Source: Pseudoalteromonas aliena SW19 (lineage in GTDB: Bacteria; Pseudomonadota; Gammaproteobacteria; Enterobacterales; Alteromonadaceae). Taken from it: 64,000 bases of DNA. The notes beneath the pieces were generated by a model, which ran no database searches, was not told the origin of the DNA, and saw only the letters and a program-made list of their open reading frames with translations. The stretch spans positions 248,001 through 312,000 of the forward strand of contig NZ_AQGU01000025.1 in NCBI RefSeq assembly GCF_014905615.1, given 5' to 3'. This document shows positions 17,816-27,481 of the stretch, in pieces (positions within the stretch are counted from its first letter, which is position 1; each line of letters begins with the position of its first letter). Position numbers and translations under genes: made by a program.

Positions 17816-18114
17816 ATTTAAGCTTCTACGGGCTCTGTTATGAATGAAGCTGTTAAACAACAAAGGTTTGCAATTCAACTTCATTCATCAAAACATAATT
17901 TATCAATAAACGAAAGCAACAGGCGTAAAGTTGTTATCTGTTTATGAAAAGACTTGGTAGTGGATGAATGTATTTTAAAAATTCTTAAACCAGATAAACC
18001 ACATTTTAAACAATTGGTTACACTTAACAGTATATAAAAACGTTATGTAATAGACAATTAATTGGCTAACTACTAGGATAAACCAACTGCAATACTATAT
18101 GTGTTAGGCACTGT
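17816..18114. other. 299-bp gap before the racemase gene
   Basis: No gene. TGTTAGGC just before the start of the racemase gene resembles an integron core site (GTTRRRY), but no paired half-site is convincing. Confidence 0.4.
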
Positions 18115-18804
18115 ATGAAAACAATTGGTCTTTTAGGTGGCATGAGTTGGGAAAGTTCTGCCGGATATTATAAAGTGATAAATGAAGGCGTTAAGGAGTC
18201 ACTTGGCGGCTTACACTCAGCTAAAATTGTCATGTATAGCGTTGATTTTGATCAAATCGAAAAACTCCAACACAAAGGTGATTGGAATGGAACTTCGGAT
18301 ATACTTTGCGCAGCGGCAAAAAATGTCGAACGTGCAGGTGCTGATTTTTTATTAATTTGCACAAATACGATGTATAAAGTTGCTCCCCAAATTCAGGAAA
18401 GTATAACTATCCCTTTGATCCATATCGCTGATGCAACAGCAGAAACACTTATTAAAATGGGAGTGAAAACCGTTGGTTTACTTGGTACTGCTTTTACTAT
18501 GGAGCAAGATTTTTATAAAAGTCGGTTAAAAGAAAAACACGGTTTGTCGGTCTTAATTCCAGAAAAATCAGATAGGACTATTGTTCATAATGTTATTTAT
18601 AAAGAGCTTTGTTTAGGGCGCGCTCTTACATCATCTAAAGCTGAATATTTAAGAATAATTGATGCCCTTGCTGAGCAAGGAGCGGAGGCCGTCATATTAG
18701 GGTGTACTGAAATCGGTATGCTAATTAAACAAGAAGATACGCATATTAGGCTTTTAGATACGACGTACGAACATGCGCGAAAAGCAGTTGATTTGGCAAT
18801 TTAA
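18115..18804 (+). CDS. Aspartate/glutamate racemase-family protein (YgeA-like)
   Basis: Cofactor-independent amino-acid racemase of the Asp/Glu superfamily. 229 residues, the length of E. coli YgeA. Starts IGLLGGMSWES as in YgeA/RacX. The two catalytic cysteines are Cys82 (LLICTNTM) and Cys197 (ILGCTEIG). YgeA is known as a broad-specificity racemase with low activity; the substrate here is unknown. It stands alone, with a MerR regulator 250 bases downstream. Confidence 0.88.
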   Translation: MKTIGLLGGMSWESSAGYYKVINEGVKESLGGLHSAKIVMYSVDFDQIEKLQHKGDWNGTSDILCAAAKNVERAGADFLLICTNTMYKVAPQIQESITIPLIHIADATAETLIKMGVKTVGLLGTAFTMEQDFYKSRLKEKHGLSVLIPEKSDRTIVHNVIYKELCLGRALTSSKAEYLRIIDALAEQGAEAVILGCTEIGMLIKQEDTHIRLLDTTYEHARKAVDLAI

Positions 18805-19058
18805 TGTGCTACTAGTGATATCAACTTGTATAAATATTTAAGCAATTTAATGGATTTAATTACTCTGTATCATCGGCGTAATTTTTCATCATTAAATAAA
18901 CCCATATACAAGCAGATTGTTACGAACTCAGGATTTAGCTATAAAGATTAAAATGGGAATTGGTTTACGATTTATACATTATCTTGAAATATTATATAGC
19001 TCTTAAATTTTTAGAGCTAGGTTAAGCGGTGCAGTTAGTCAGCTAAAGGTTTAATAAT

Positions 19059-19400
19059 ATGAAAATAGGTACGCTTAGTAGTAAAACAGGCTTTGGTATT
19101 CATACAATTAGATATTATGAAAAACAAGGTCTTATCAAAAAGCCTGAAAAAGATGAAAGCGGCCATCGATCATATGACTTAATGGATGTAGACGTGCTTA
19201 ATTGGGTTTCTTGCATGAAAAACTCTGGCATGTCTTTGAGTGAGATAAAAAAATACACCAAAGCATTTTATGAAAACGAGCACATGCTCTGCGTAGCATT
19301 TCTTGAAGAGCATCTAGGTAAATTACAAATACAGAAAAATAATATTGACCACTATATTGAAGTAACAAAAAATAAAATTTATAGGTTCAAAAATGCTTGA
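19059..19400 (+). CDS. MerR-family transcriptional regulator
   Basis: N-terminal winged helix-turn-helix (IGTLSSKTGFGIHTIRYYEK, then GHRSYDLMDVDVLNWV) followed by a dimerisation helix (about residues 75-110). 113 residues, short for MerR, with one Cys (MKNSGM is preceded by SCM) and no metal-binding C-terminus, closer to the AdhR/NmlR type. It lies 57 bases upstream of the PhzF-like gene, same strand, and is the likely local regulator. Confidence 0.88.
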   Translation: MKIGTLSSKTGFGIHTIRYYEKQGLIKKPEKDESGHRSYDLMDVDVLNWVSCMKNSGMSLSEIKKYTKAFYENEHMLCVAFLEEHLGKLQIQKNNIDHYIEVTKNKIYRFKNA

Positions 19401-19457
19401 CCTAGAGTGTAGTCTACATTGCTAAGCTCACTTTAATATTCATAGAAGGAACAAACA

Positions 19458-20318
19458 ATGAAAGTTGAAGTAGCAATCGTGAATGCATTTACCGACGGTG
19501 GAAAAGGGGGTAACCCTGCTGGGGTTGTAATTAATGCAGACTCTTTAAACGAGTCACAAAAACTCGCTGTAGCAAAAAAAGTAGGTTTATCTGAAACGGC
19601 TTTTGTATCAAAGTCCAAAATTGCAGATTTTAAGCTTGATTTTTACACCCCAAAAAAGCAAATAGCTCATTGCGGGCATGCAACTATTGCAACTTTTAGT
19701 TATTTGTCGCAGCTTGGATCATTACAAAATTCAATGACTTCCAAAGAAACCATCGATGGAAGAAGAGATATTCAAGTTAATGGTGATTTTTCCTATATGG
19801 AACAGTTAGCCCCTAAGTATATTAGCGTGATAGAAAAAAATGCAGTTCTGGAAGCACTTGGTATTTCATCAGATATTACTCTCTCAGATCCAATGATAGT
19901 AAATACAGGAAATGCATTTATGCTTGTTGGTGTAACAAGTAGAGAAGCTCTTGATGGTTTATGTCCAAACCATGAAATCATTAAAGAAATCTCTGAAAAA
20001 TATGGTCTTGTTGGTTTCTATGTTTTTACTCTTGAGGCTAATATTCTGGGGAGAGATGCTTCAACAAGAATGTTTGCTCCTCTTTATGGAATTACAGAAG
20101 AAGCTGCAACGGGTATGGCTGCCGGACCGCTTGCTTGTTTTCTGCATGACATTCTTAAATTTAGGCAAACTGAATTTAAAATAGAGCAGGGGTATTCTAT
20201 GCTCCAACCTTCACCAAGTTGTATCGAGGTTTTATTAAAAGTAGAGAACTGTGCAATAAACTACCTGTTAGCTGACGGTGTTGGTGTCGTATCTAACCGT
20301 ATGCATGTTGAAATTTGA
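19458..20318 (+). CDS. PhzF-family isomerase/epimerase
   Basis: 286 residues of the PhzF/diaminopimelate-epimerase fold. VNAFTDGGKGGNPAGV carries the N-terminal motif of the family; LSETAFV holds the expected catalytic Glu, and QIAHCGHATIA and EEAATGMAAGPLA are the other signature segments. PhzF itself isomerises a phenazine precursor, but most family members have unknown substrates, and there are no phenazine genes here. Probably co-transcribed with the MerR regulator; AGAAGGA upstream is a good ribosome-binding site. Confidence 0.88.
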   Translation: MKVEVAIVNAFTDGGKGGNPAGVVINADSLNESQKLAVAKKVGLSETAFVSKSKIADFKLDFYTPKKQIAHCGHATIATFSYLSQLGSLQNSMTSKETIDGRRDIQVNGDFSYMEQLAPKYISVIEKNAVLEALGISSDITLSDPMIVNTGNAFMLVGVTSREALDGLCPNHEIIKEISEKYGLVGFYVFTLEANILGRDASTRMFAPLYGITEEAATGMAAGPLACFLHDILKFRQTEFKIEQGYSMLQPSPSCIEVLLKVENCAINYLLADGVGVVSNRMHVEI

Positions 20319-20470
20319 AAATATACATATTTTATGGCTTTAGCATTTTACTAAAGCTATTTAGACTAACCTACCTTTAGAAATAATCGTCAAGGTGGGG
20401 GAACTTATCAATTGAATATGTATAATCGATACCATTCATTTTATAAAAATAGATCGTTGGGATAAAATAA

Positions 20471-21007
20471 ATGCAGATCAAAAATATCACGCTTATTGCC
20501 TCACTATTTGTAGTGATAACAGGCTGTAGCAATATTCCTCAAGCGGCAATTGATGTAAATAAACAAGTGTCTGTTGGGATAAACGCCTTAGGTGAAAACG
20601 GTGTTGAAATGGTTAAGGCTTGGGAGCTATCTGCGTACAGTATGCTTGATGAAAAATGGTCAAAAGTGTATGCAAAGGCGAATGAGAGCTACCGCTCTAA
20701 AAAAAGTATTGCACAAAACGCGGTATTAACAGCGCAACAGCAAGAGGGCGTGGCTGGTTTATCTGCTCTGATCAGGGATGAGGTAAGATCTAAAATTAAT
20801 GCTAAAGCAAATAGTATGAAAAGTATAATTATGTCAAACACCAAAAATACTATTGCCGCAAATGAAAGTATTACTAATCTATTAATAAGTGCTAATGCGA
20901 TTGTTAATTTTCAACAATCAGCCGTTAAGGAAGTTGGGAAGATAATTCCAATTCCCCCTGCTATAAGCACATTTATAAATGACTCATTAAACACTGCTGG
21001 ACTTTAA
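20471..21007 (+). CDS. Uncharacterised lipoprotein (178 aa)
   Basis: Signal peptide of 18 residues with lipobox VITGC (Cys19). The mature part is largely helical, with two long amphipathic stretches and a proline-rich patch (IIPIPPAIS) near the C-terminus. No family recognised. It is separated by only a few bases from the next small gene, so the two are probably co-transcribed. Confidence 0.75.
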   Translation: MQIKNITLIASLFVVITGCSNIPQAAIDVNKQVSVGINALGENGVEMVKAWELSAYSMLDEKWSKVYAKANESYRSKKSIAQNAVLTAQQQEGVAGLSALIRDEVRSKINAKANSMKSIIMSNTKNTIAANESITNLLISANAIVNFQQSAVKEVGKIIPIPPAISTFINDSLNTAGL

Positions 21008-21023
21008 ATAAAGGGATATGAGC

Positions 21024-21272
21024 ATGAGCTTAAATGATATAAGAAATGAATTTAATGCTGATATTTCCAGCATTGCAAATGAGCTCACTAACTCATTGCC
21101 GCTTTCAACGCCACAATTACGCAAAGCCTTTTCGGATGACGATCTCAAAGAGTTACATGTTTTATTGACAGAAGTAAACGAAGCAACATCTGAAGACGAA
21201 AAAGTTATGAAAATAGCGAACAATGCAGAAATAGCATTTAAGCTGTTAAAAAGACTTGGAGTTGGACTGTGA
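21024..21272 (+). CDS. Uncharacterised small protein (82 aa)
   Basis: Acidic, helical, no signal peptide or membrane segment. Two in-frame ATGs exist. AAGGG at 21011-21015 is too close to the ATG at 21018 but well spaced for 21024, so the latter is chosen. Lies 16 bases after the lipoprotein gene. Confidence 0.65.
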   Translation: MSLNDIRNEFNADISSIANELTNSLPLSTPQLRKAFSDDDLKELHVLLTEVNEATSEDEKVMKIANNAEIAFKLLKRLGVGL

Positions 21273-21348
21273 TATAGATTACAGCCTTGCTAAATTATTT
21301 TTCAATAAACTACGGATGTTTTATATTAATGCGAATTAAGGAAATAGT

Positions 21349-21585
21349 ATGAGTGTATTTGTAGAGATTTTTACTTGGTTACTTGTTGATACCATTTTAG
21401 GCTTTTTATTTTATTCTACGGGCTGTGTGGTATTGAAAGTAGTTACTTTTGGGCAGTTTAAAAATGATATTAAAGATTCTGCCTCGTTTAAGGTGAGCAA
21501 AGCTAAAACGGTTAACTTGATCTGTTTATTAGGTGCTTGTTTTTATGTTGCACTCATTACCTTAATGGCTTATTTAAGTCATTAG
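21349..21585 (+). CDS. Small two-helix membrane protein (78 aa)
   Basis: Hydrophobic segments at about residues 5-30 and 54-75 with a charged loop between (KNDIKDSASFKVSKAK). Good ribosome-binding site AAGGAA. No family recognised. Confidence 0.65.
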   Translation: MSVFVEIFTWLLVDTILGFLFYSTGCVVLKVVTFGQFKNDIKDSASFKVSKAKTVNLICLLGACFYVALITLMAYLSH

Positions 21586-21657
21586 GTGCTAACTTATTGT
21601 ATTTGCGAAAGCTGTATTTCAGTATATTGCTTTCGCTCAAACTTTAACTTAAACATT

Positions 21658-21770
21658 GAAGAATAAATCTATTTTAAAGTGTTTATCTTAGAACGAAGTG
21701 CGTTGAATCTATTTGTAATAGACTTGCTTTATACGCTTGATTTACCTTGTTTTAACTGAAAATACCTAAT
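21658..21770. mobile_element. Decayed MITE copy
   Basis: TGCGTTGAATCTATTTGTAA and CCTTGTTTTAACTGAAAAT align in order with the interior of the 195-bp element at 17621 and 37426. Both terminal repeats are eroded, so this is an old copy. Confidence 0.6.
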
Positions 21771-21810
21771 GAAAATTTAGATCTCGATCATAGAAATAAA
21801 GGATGTTTAT

Positions 21811-22470
21811 ATGAAGTTTTTAGTTTTTTTAGGCAGTGCGCGCGACAGTACTCCACCAAAACCAGCACGTCTTGGCTCTAGAGTTTCTAGCGCATGTATG
21901 GAGTGTTTAAAAGAGCACTTTGGTGAGCATGAGTTCGAACTAATAGATGTATTAGATTTTCCAAACGAAAGCATATTTAAACCACATTTTGCCTACGCTA
22001 AAAGTAATGCGCCAGAACCGCTCGCATTATTGGCAGATAAAATTGAAGTGGCCGATGGCTACATTATGATCAGCCCCGAATATAACCACAGTATGAGTCC
22101 AGCGCTTGCCGATTTACTTAATCACTTTGGCAGCTCACTGTTCTCATATAAACCTAGTGCTATTGTTACTTATTCTGCAGGGCAATGGGGTGGGGTAAGA
22201 GCTGCGGTCACTTTGCGAACTTTTTTATCTGAGCTCGGGTGTTTACCGGTTTCTGCGATGATCCATGTACCCAAAGCACAAGATGTGTTTAATGAGGATG
22301 GAAAGCCAATCGCAGGGCAAGATAGATCGTCTTGGTTTAATTATTTTTCACGTACGTTTAGTCAATTAACGTGGTGGGCGCAAGCAGCTAAACAACATGC
22401 AGAGGTGGTAAATCCACAAAGTACGTTAAAAAGCTTTAAAACAGATCCTTCTCAGCGTAATGCTCCTTAA
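21811..22470 (+). CDS. NAD(P)H-dependent FMN reductase
   Basis: Flavodoxin-like fold. The N-terminal strand FLVFLGSARDST with the FMN-phosphate loop, and SPEYNHSMSPALADLLNHF, the signature after the second strand, match the NADPH-dependent FMN reductase family (about 190-220 residues). Acts in the cytosol on quinones, azo compounds or flavin; substrate not predictable. Single gene. Confidence 0.88.
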   Translation: MKFLVFLGSARDSTPPKPARLGSRVSSACMECLKEHFGEHEFELIDVLDFPNESIFKPHFAYAKSNAPEPLALLADKIEVADGYIMISPEYNHSMSPALADLLNHFGSSLFSYKPSAIVTYSAGQWGGVRAAVTLRTFLSELGCLPVSAMIHVPKAQDVFNEDGKPIAGQDRSSWFNYFSRTFSQLTWWAQAAKQHAEVVNPQSTLKSFKTDPSQRNAP

Positions 22471-22576
22471 CTGGTTGTAAATATTTGGTTCTCTTATAGA
22501 AACAATGATGCATACAGTGGTATTATTAATGCCATTACATTCTTATTAACACAAAAAGAAGCAAGGAAATTGTATC

Positions 22577-23026
22577 TTGAAGTATATAACTCTTTTCAGC
22601 GTATTAGCGCTTAGTGCGTGTAGTGCTGTTCCTAATAAAAGTGAAGTAAGTCAGCGTTCCACTACAAATATGGACCTTATAGCTTTAACCGAGCAAAGTG
22701 CACCAAAAGGAGTTGTTGGTACTTACCTGTTTCACATTAAAGCGGCAGGGGCTCAGGGTAATTGGTTGTATTTAAATACAGAAACAGATTACCGCGATAG
22801 ACGTTCAATTACGATATCAATAAAGCCAAATGTAGCAGCAGAGCTTGAAAGTAAATACGGACAACCTGTAGAAACCTTTTTTATTGATAAAACAATAGAA
22901 GTAACAGGCGAAGCTAAACGAGTAACTATCGATTTTATGAGTCGCGGTAGAGCAACTAATAAATATTATTATCAAACGCACATAAATGTATCATCACTTA
23001 AGCATCTTCGTATTATTGAAAGTTAG
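22577..23026 (+). CDS. Uncharacterised lipoprotein (149 aa)
   Basis: TTG start at 22577 with AAGGAA ten bases upstream; no in-frame ATG precedes the signal. Lipobox LSAC gives Cys15. The mature domain is beta-rich (GTYLFHIKAAGAQGNWLYLN, RRSITISIKP, DKTIEVTGEAKRV), resembling small periplasmic OB- or immunoglobulin-like domains. Two hairpins follow directly, so it is probably a single transcription unit. Confidence 0.75.
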   Translation: MKYITLFSVLALSACSAVPNKSEVSQRSTTNMDLIALTEQSAPKGVVGTYLFHIKAAGAQGNWLYLNTETDYRDRRSITISIKPNVAAELESKYGQPVETFFIDKTIEVTGEAKRVTIDFMSRGRATNKYYYQTHINVSSLKHLRIIES

Positions 23027-23033
23027 TAAAATA

Positions 23034-23065
23034 ACAATCAACTGTATTTATATACAGTTGATTGT
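23034..23065. terminator. Perfect 14-bp hairpin after lipoprotein gene
   Basis: ACAATCAACTGTAT / ATACAGTTGATTGT with a four-base loop, directly followed by a second hairpin. No long T run. Confidence 0.6.
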
Positions 23066-23066
23066 A

Positions 23067-23093
23067 AAAGCTTACTTTTAGCTAAGTAAGCTT
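23067..23093. terminator. Second hairpin, adjacent
   Basis: AAGCTTACTT / AAGTAAGCTT around TTAGCT. Confidence 0.5.
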
Positions 23094-23244
23094 TAGCGTT
23101 AACGTTTACAATTAATTCTCTGCTGTAAATTTAACCGCGAAGGATAAACACGGCGCTACTTTATTCAACGATTTAAAAACTCCTATTCAAGCTATTGTAA
23201 TCTCATTACATAAAACTAATAATTGGTTAGTTTTATAAACTTGA

Positions 23245-25065
23245 GTGCCCGCATTGAAAGCCAAAGAAATCCGCAATTTTTATATCAACGAAGAGCAATC
23301 TGTCTATTTGCTTTCACACCGCGATGCTAAAAAACATCGTCAATGGCTTAATATCTGTATTAAGCAGTTAACGCTACTGGGCTATAAAAACGTTGAAATG
23401 ATTGGGTCGGGTGCGTTTGGTTTTGTGTTTGCAGGGGATGACGGTAACAGCTTACCTTGGGTATTTAAGTTTTCGCGTATTACGCTTGCACAGAGTGTAC
23501 GAGATCGGCTTGAAGATGAAGCGTATATGCTTTCGCAAATTAATAACCCGTTAGTGCCAACCTTTTATGCATTTGAGCGTATCAAAAAACAAGGGATTTT
23601 AATGATGGCAAGGGCCATTGGTGAAGATCTTGAAAAAGTATCGCTTAAAACTGGGCGCTTCAGCGCGGCGCAAATAATGGCATTAGCGGTTAGGTTACGT
23701 AATGTATTAATTGATTTGCGAAGTCATAAAAATGGAGTAAGTCCGCAGCCTATAGTCCATGGTGATGTAAAACCTTCAAACCTTGTATGGGATAAAAATA
23801 CCAATGCGTTGTCGTTAGTTGATTGGGGCAGCTCTGTGTTTGCGCAGGTTGATAGTGATGGTAATCCAGTTGCTAGTAACTTTATGGATTTAATGTCGGG
23901 CGACTTAAGTACCACTAATGCGCGTATGGGCGATGTTTACTTTATTGGTGAAGCACAAATGTCGGGTGAGCAATCATCCCCTCGCTTTGATGAACAAGGT
24001 GTAGCCGCTACTTTGTATGCACTTGCATCAGCGCAGTCGTGCCGTTTTGGCGCTCAAGCAATACCTGCAAGCAGTTTAGGATTACCAAAAGAGCTAGCTA
24101 AAGTTATTGATGGCATGCTTTGTAAAAATAAAGCGATACGCGATAGCGCTGGCGATTACTTTATGCGCAATATTACCACTATGGCTAAAGTTTATTTACC
24201 TACCCTTGAAAAAAATCGAAAAAAAGCGGCCATACCATTTTGGTATGGCCGAGAAGAACAGCCTGACACGGTTGTATATAGTTCACGTAAACAGTTTTTA
24301 CGCCAGGCCGATCATAATCAGCAGTTGCTTGACGTAAACGATGCTCAACTCGATCGTTACTATAAAGAATTTCTATTTGATACTGGCGATACAGAAAAAG
24401 CATTTTTAGCTTCAATTAGCCGACTGGCTAAATACCCCGCTGTGGGTGGGCTTAGTTTTCATTGGAAAGATGATTCGCTGTTTGTTGAATCATCTTTAAT
24501 TATACATGACCAGTCTTTAGGCGATGCCTTTAGCGATGCTATAAATAATACGGTGATGCTTGCCCAAGCAATTAATCAAAAAGGGTTATTTAAGTGCTGC
24601 TTATTTGATGCACGTAAAACGATTCAGTTAGAGCGCGATGGGACTGGTGCATTTAAATTTGATAGCCTACCTGAACTTGATTACGAAGTCGTTAGTATGA
24701 AAGCTAACGAAATAACACGGCCACACTCGTACTTTGAAGATGGTAAAGATCCTGACGAGCAATTACAATTACCCAAAAAAGTTATTAAATGTGTATTTGA
24801 GCTTAACCAGATCCACCACACAGGGTGTATTATTTTTGAAGCACTGCCCGACAGAATGAAGATTCACCACTACTACCGACTACTTGATGAAACAAAAGAA
24901 GTTGAGTTTAAGCGTTTGCTTAATAAGCTAATGCAATATGCCGTCAATATTACTGATGTTGGTGTCGCAGGATTTATGAAACTACCTTATAAAAATACCC
25001 GTGAATTTAGTTTATGTAAGCAACAAGAAGATCATTATTTTCCTAAAAACCCTAAACTTATATAA
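23245..25065 (+). CDS. Serine/threonine protein kinase-like protein with C-terminal unknown domain
   Basis: Residues about 45-310 carry a protein-kinase fold: glycine-rich loop GSGAFGFVF (54-62), lysine in VFKFSR (Lys75), catalytic loop HGDVKPSN (His172, Asp174) and DWG (Asp193) in place of DFG. The catalytic set is complete, so activity is plausible. The C-terminal ~290 residues match nothing I recognise. There is no transmembrane segment, so it is a soluble cytosolic kinase. GTG start at 23245; no strong Shine-Dalgarno is visible. No phosphatase, FHA or other partner gene is adjacent. Confidence 0.85.
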   Translation: MPALKAKEIRNFYINEEQSVYLLSHRDAKKHRQWLNICIKQLTLLGYKNVEMIGSGAFGFVFAGDDGNSLPWVFKFSRITLAQSVRDRLEDEAYMLSQINNPLVPTFYAFERIKKQGILMMARAIGEDLEKVSLKTGRFSAAQIMALAVRLRNVLIDLRSHKNGVSPQPIVHGDVKPSNLVWDKNTNALSLVDWGSSVFAQVDSDGNPVASNFMDLMSGDLSTTNARMGDVYFIGEAQMSGEQSSPRFDEQGVAATLYALASAQSCRFGAQAIPASSLGLPKELAKVIDGMLCKNKAIRDSAGDYFMRNITTMAKVYLPTLEKNRKKAAIPFWYGREEQPDTVVYSSRKQFLRQADHNQQLLDVNDAQLDRYYKEFLFDTGDTEKAFLASISRLAKYPAVGGLSFHWKDDSLFVESSLIIHDQSLGDAFSDAINNTVMLAQAINQKGLFKCCLFDARKTIQLERDGTGAFKFDSLPELDYEVVSMKANEITRPHSYFEDGKDPDEQLQLPKKVIKCVFELNQIHHTGCIIFEALPDRMKIHHYYRLLDETKEVEFKRLLNKLMQYAVNITDVGVAGFMKLPYKNTREFSLCKQQEDHYFPKNPKLI

Positions 25066-25173
25066 AAAGTACTTTAAAGTTCATCCACACGTTTTTTACG
25101 TTGTATAACCCACAAAGATTATCTCGGTACCTTGCGTTAATAAACTCACTGCAACAATTGGTATGTTATATTG

Positions 25174-25202
25174 TTGCAATTAAGATTTGTTATAGTATAA
25201 CA
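25174..25202 (+). promoter_or_regulatory. Promoter with perfect palindromic operator for the ABC/TonB operon
   Basis: TTGCAA (25174-25179) and TATAAC (25196-25201) form a -35/-10 pair with a 16-base spacer. TGTTATAGTATAACA (25188-25202), a perfect 7-1-7 palindrome, covers the -10. A repressor there would block RNA polymerase. No regulator gene is next to it. Confidence 0.65.
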
Positions 25203-25232
25203 TATTGCATTCAAAAATGATCATAATAGAGT

Positions 25233-26033
25233 GTGAGTGTGACTGCAGTTAATAAAATAACATCAATTGAATTACAAACCGTTAAACCACAAGTTAGCAC
25301 TACCCAAATAGATAAAGCGCAATCTATCATTGAGGTAAGCTCGCTAAATTTTAGTATTAAAAACAAAGTTATTTTAAAGGACTTAAATTTTACCGTGAAC
25401 AAAGGTGAAATTTATGCACTACTTGGTGGCAACGGTGCGGGTAAATCAACCACTTTGAAAACGTTACTTGGTTTTAATAAACCAACTGATGGCTCGGTAA
25501 AGGTTGCGGGTAAAGAGGTAACACAAGCACTTGACTTTGTGCGAGGTAAAACCGCATATTTGCCCGAATCGGCAACCTTATATCCGCATTTAACAGCGCG
25601 CGAAAACGTTGAATATTTTTTATCACTTGCTGACATAAAAAAAACAGACGAGCAAATCAATGCTGCCTTTATTCGTGTTGATTTGCAGCAAGATGCGTGG
25701 GATCGCCACATGCAAACTTACTCAAAAGGCATGAGGCAAAAAACGGCAATTGCACTTGCCATCCTGCGTGAAGCACCAATATTTTTACTTGATGAGCCTA
25801 CTTCAGGCTTAGATCCAGTTGCCATTGATGAGTTTAATCAACTTGTGCGTGAGCTTGCATTAACGGGGGCGACTATTTTAATGGTTACGCACGATGTATA
25901 CGGCGCATGTCAAGTGGCTAATCGTATTGGTTTATTAAGTGCCGGTGAGCTGGTGGGCGAATTTGACGCACCACAAAATGGCCGTATTGATACCGAGCAA
26001 GTTCATGCCGCATTTGCGCAAAGAGGCGCTTAA
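25233..26033 (+). CDS. ABC transporter ATP-binding protein (CcmA/NosF type)
   Basis: Walker A GGNGAGKST (from residue 65), signature YSKGMRQK, Walker B IFLLDEPTSGLDP and a following switch His (VTHD). It has about 30 extra N-terminal residues before the ABC core. This type drives ABC-2 exporters. GTG start at 25233 (or 25239). Its stop overlaps the next gene's ATG by one base, the two permeases follow with overlaps, and a TonB-dependent receptor ends the unit. Confidence 0.92.
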   Translation: MSVTAVNKITSIELQTVKPQVSTTQIDKAQSIIEVSSLNFSIKNKVILKDLNFTVNKGEIYALLGGNGAGKSTTLKTLLGFNKPTDGSVKVAGKEVTQALDFVRGKTAYLPESATLYPHLTARENVEYFLSLADIKKTDEQINAAFIRVDLQQDAWDRHMQTYSKGMRQKTAIALAILREAPIFLLDEPTSGLDPVAIDEFNQLVRELALTGATILMVTHDVYGACQVANRIGLLSAGELVGEFDAPQNGRIDTEQVHAAFAQRGA

Positions 26034-27481
26034 TGAGTATTAATAACTTTTCAAAGGTGGTTATTGTTGCAAAGGATGAATGGCGCTATTGGCTTCGCTC
26101 AAAACTTGCAATGACCGTACTTGCCATTGGTCTAGTGCTTACGCTTGCGTCGGTAATTGTGACCGCAATTACTATGATGGAGCTAAGCCATACTCGGCAC
26201 GAACTGCAAACAAGCGCTGAGCAAAGCTTTGTTGATCAGCCTGACCGCCACCCGCACAGAATGGTGCATTATGGGCATTATGCATTTAGAGCGCCTTCGC
26301 CACTGAGCACACTCGACCCAGGTATTGATGCCTACACGGGTAACTCAATATTTTTAGAGGGGCACAGACAAAATAGCGCGATGTTTGCAGATAGCCGCCA
26401 AGGAACTGCTCTTACTAAATTAGGCAGTTTAACGCCTGCGTTTATTGTACAAACACTCGCACCGTTATTACTAATATTAATTGGTTATAGCGCAATTAGC
26501 CGTGAACGTGAGTCGCAAACGTTATCTTACTTGTTATCGCAAGGTACATCGGGCGCAACACTCATTGCAGGTAAAGGGCTTGCGTTAATATCTGTTGTAG
26601 GATTAATTTTAATTCCGCTTACGGTATCGGCTTTATTTACACTTGACTCAGGTGAAGGCTTACTTGCTGTAGCAAGCTTTGTGTTTGGCTACGCTTTATA
26701 TTTAACTGTGTGGGTGCTGCTTATTTTATTGGCATCAAGCCTATTTAGTAAAAACAGTAGCAGCTTTACAGCTCTCGCATTTGTATGGATTTTACTGTGT
26801 ATTGTAATGCCACGTGTAGCTAGTACAACAGCTTCAACGGCTATACCATCAACAGGTAAAATAGAAACCGACTTTGCCGTAAAAGCCGAACTTAGAAAAC
26901 TAGGTGACGGGCACAACACAAACGACCCTGCATTTAAGCAATTTAAACAATCACTCCTTAATAAATACAACGTGAGCAGTATTGATGAGCTACCTGTTAA
27001 TTTTAGAGGGCTAGTGGCAAGCGAATCTGAGGCTAAACTCACGAGCGTACTCAATAAGTTTGCTGAGCAGCGTATGCAAGCTGAGCTTAAACAAACGAAG
27101 ATATCGCGTTATTTTGGCTGGGTATCACCTATGGTGGCAATTCGGTCATTATCGATGATTGTAGTGGGTACAAGTATTGAAACGCATCATCGTTTTTTAC
27201 GTGAAACCGAGCAGCTGCGCTTTGATTTTGTACAAGGGCTAAATAAAGTTCATGTAGAAAAGCTTAGCTACCAAGATGACATGAACCGAAATGCCAATAC
27301 TGCAGCAACCCAAAAAGCACGTGTTAGTGCTCAAAACTGGCAAGTACTGCAAGATTTTACCTTTAATGTAGACACCCCAGAAGTAAGAACTCAGCGAAGC
27401 ATACCTGCTTTTTTACAGCTACTACTTTGGATTGCAGTATTGTTAGGCAGTATTAAATTTGTAGGGAGGCGCTTGTTATGA
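26033..27481 (+). CDS. ABC-2 type permease, first subunit
   Basis: N-terminal membrane segment at about residues 22-46, then a large extracytoplasmic loop of about 90 residues, then five membrane segments (about 136-280), a second large loop, and a final segment at the C-terminus. This topology with big outside loops is typical of NosY-like ABC-2 permeases with a DUF3526-type layout. It overlaps its downstream partner by four bases (ATGA). Substrate unknown. Confidence 0.85.
   Translation: MSINNFSKVVIVAKDEWRYWLRSKLAMTVLAIGLVLTLASVIVTAITMMELSHTRHELQTSAEQSFVDQPDRHPHRMVHYGHYAFRAPSPLSTLDPGIDAYTGNSIFLEGHRQNSAMFADSRQGTALTKLGSLTPAFIVQTLAPLLLILIGYSAISRERESQTLSYLLSQGTSGATLIAGKGLALISVVGLILIPLTVSALFTLDSGEGLLAVASFVFGYALYLTVWVLLILLASSLFSKNSSSFTALAFVWILLCIVMPRVASTTASTAIPSTGKIETDFAVKAELRKLGDGHNTNDPAFKQFKQSLLNKYNVSSIDELPVNFRGLVASESEAKLTSVLNKFAEQRMQAELKQTKISRYFGWVSPMVAIRSLSMIVVGTSIETHHRFLRETEQLRFDFVQGLNKVHVEKLSYQDDMNRNANTAATQKARVSAQNWQVLQDFTFNVDTPEVRTQRSIPAFLQLLLWIAVLLGSIKFVGRRLL

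Noticed and set aside
18090..18120. Integron core site (GTTAGGC) before the racemase gene
   Set aside because: Matches GTTRRRY but has no paired half-site of proper spacing; likely chance.
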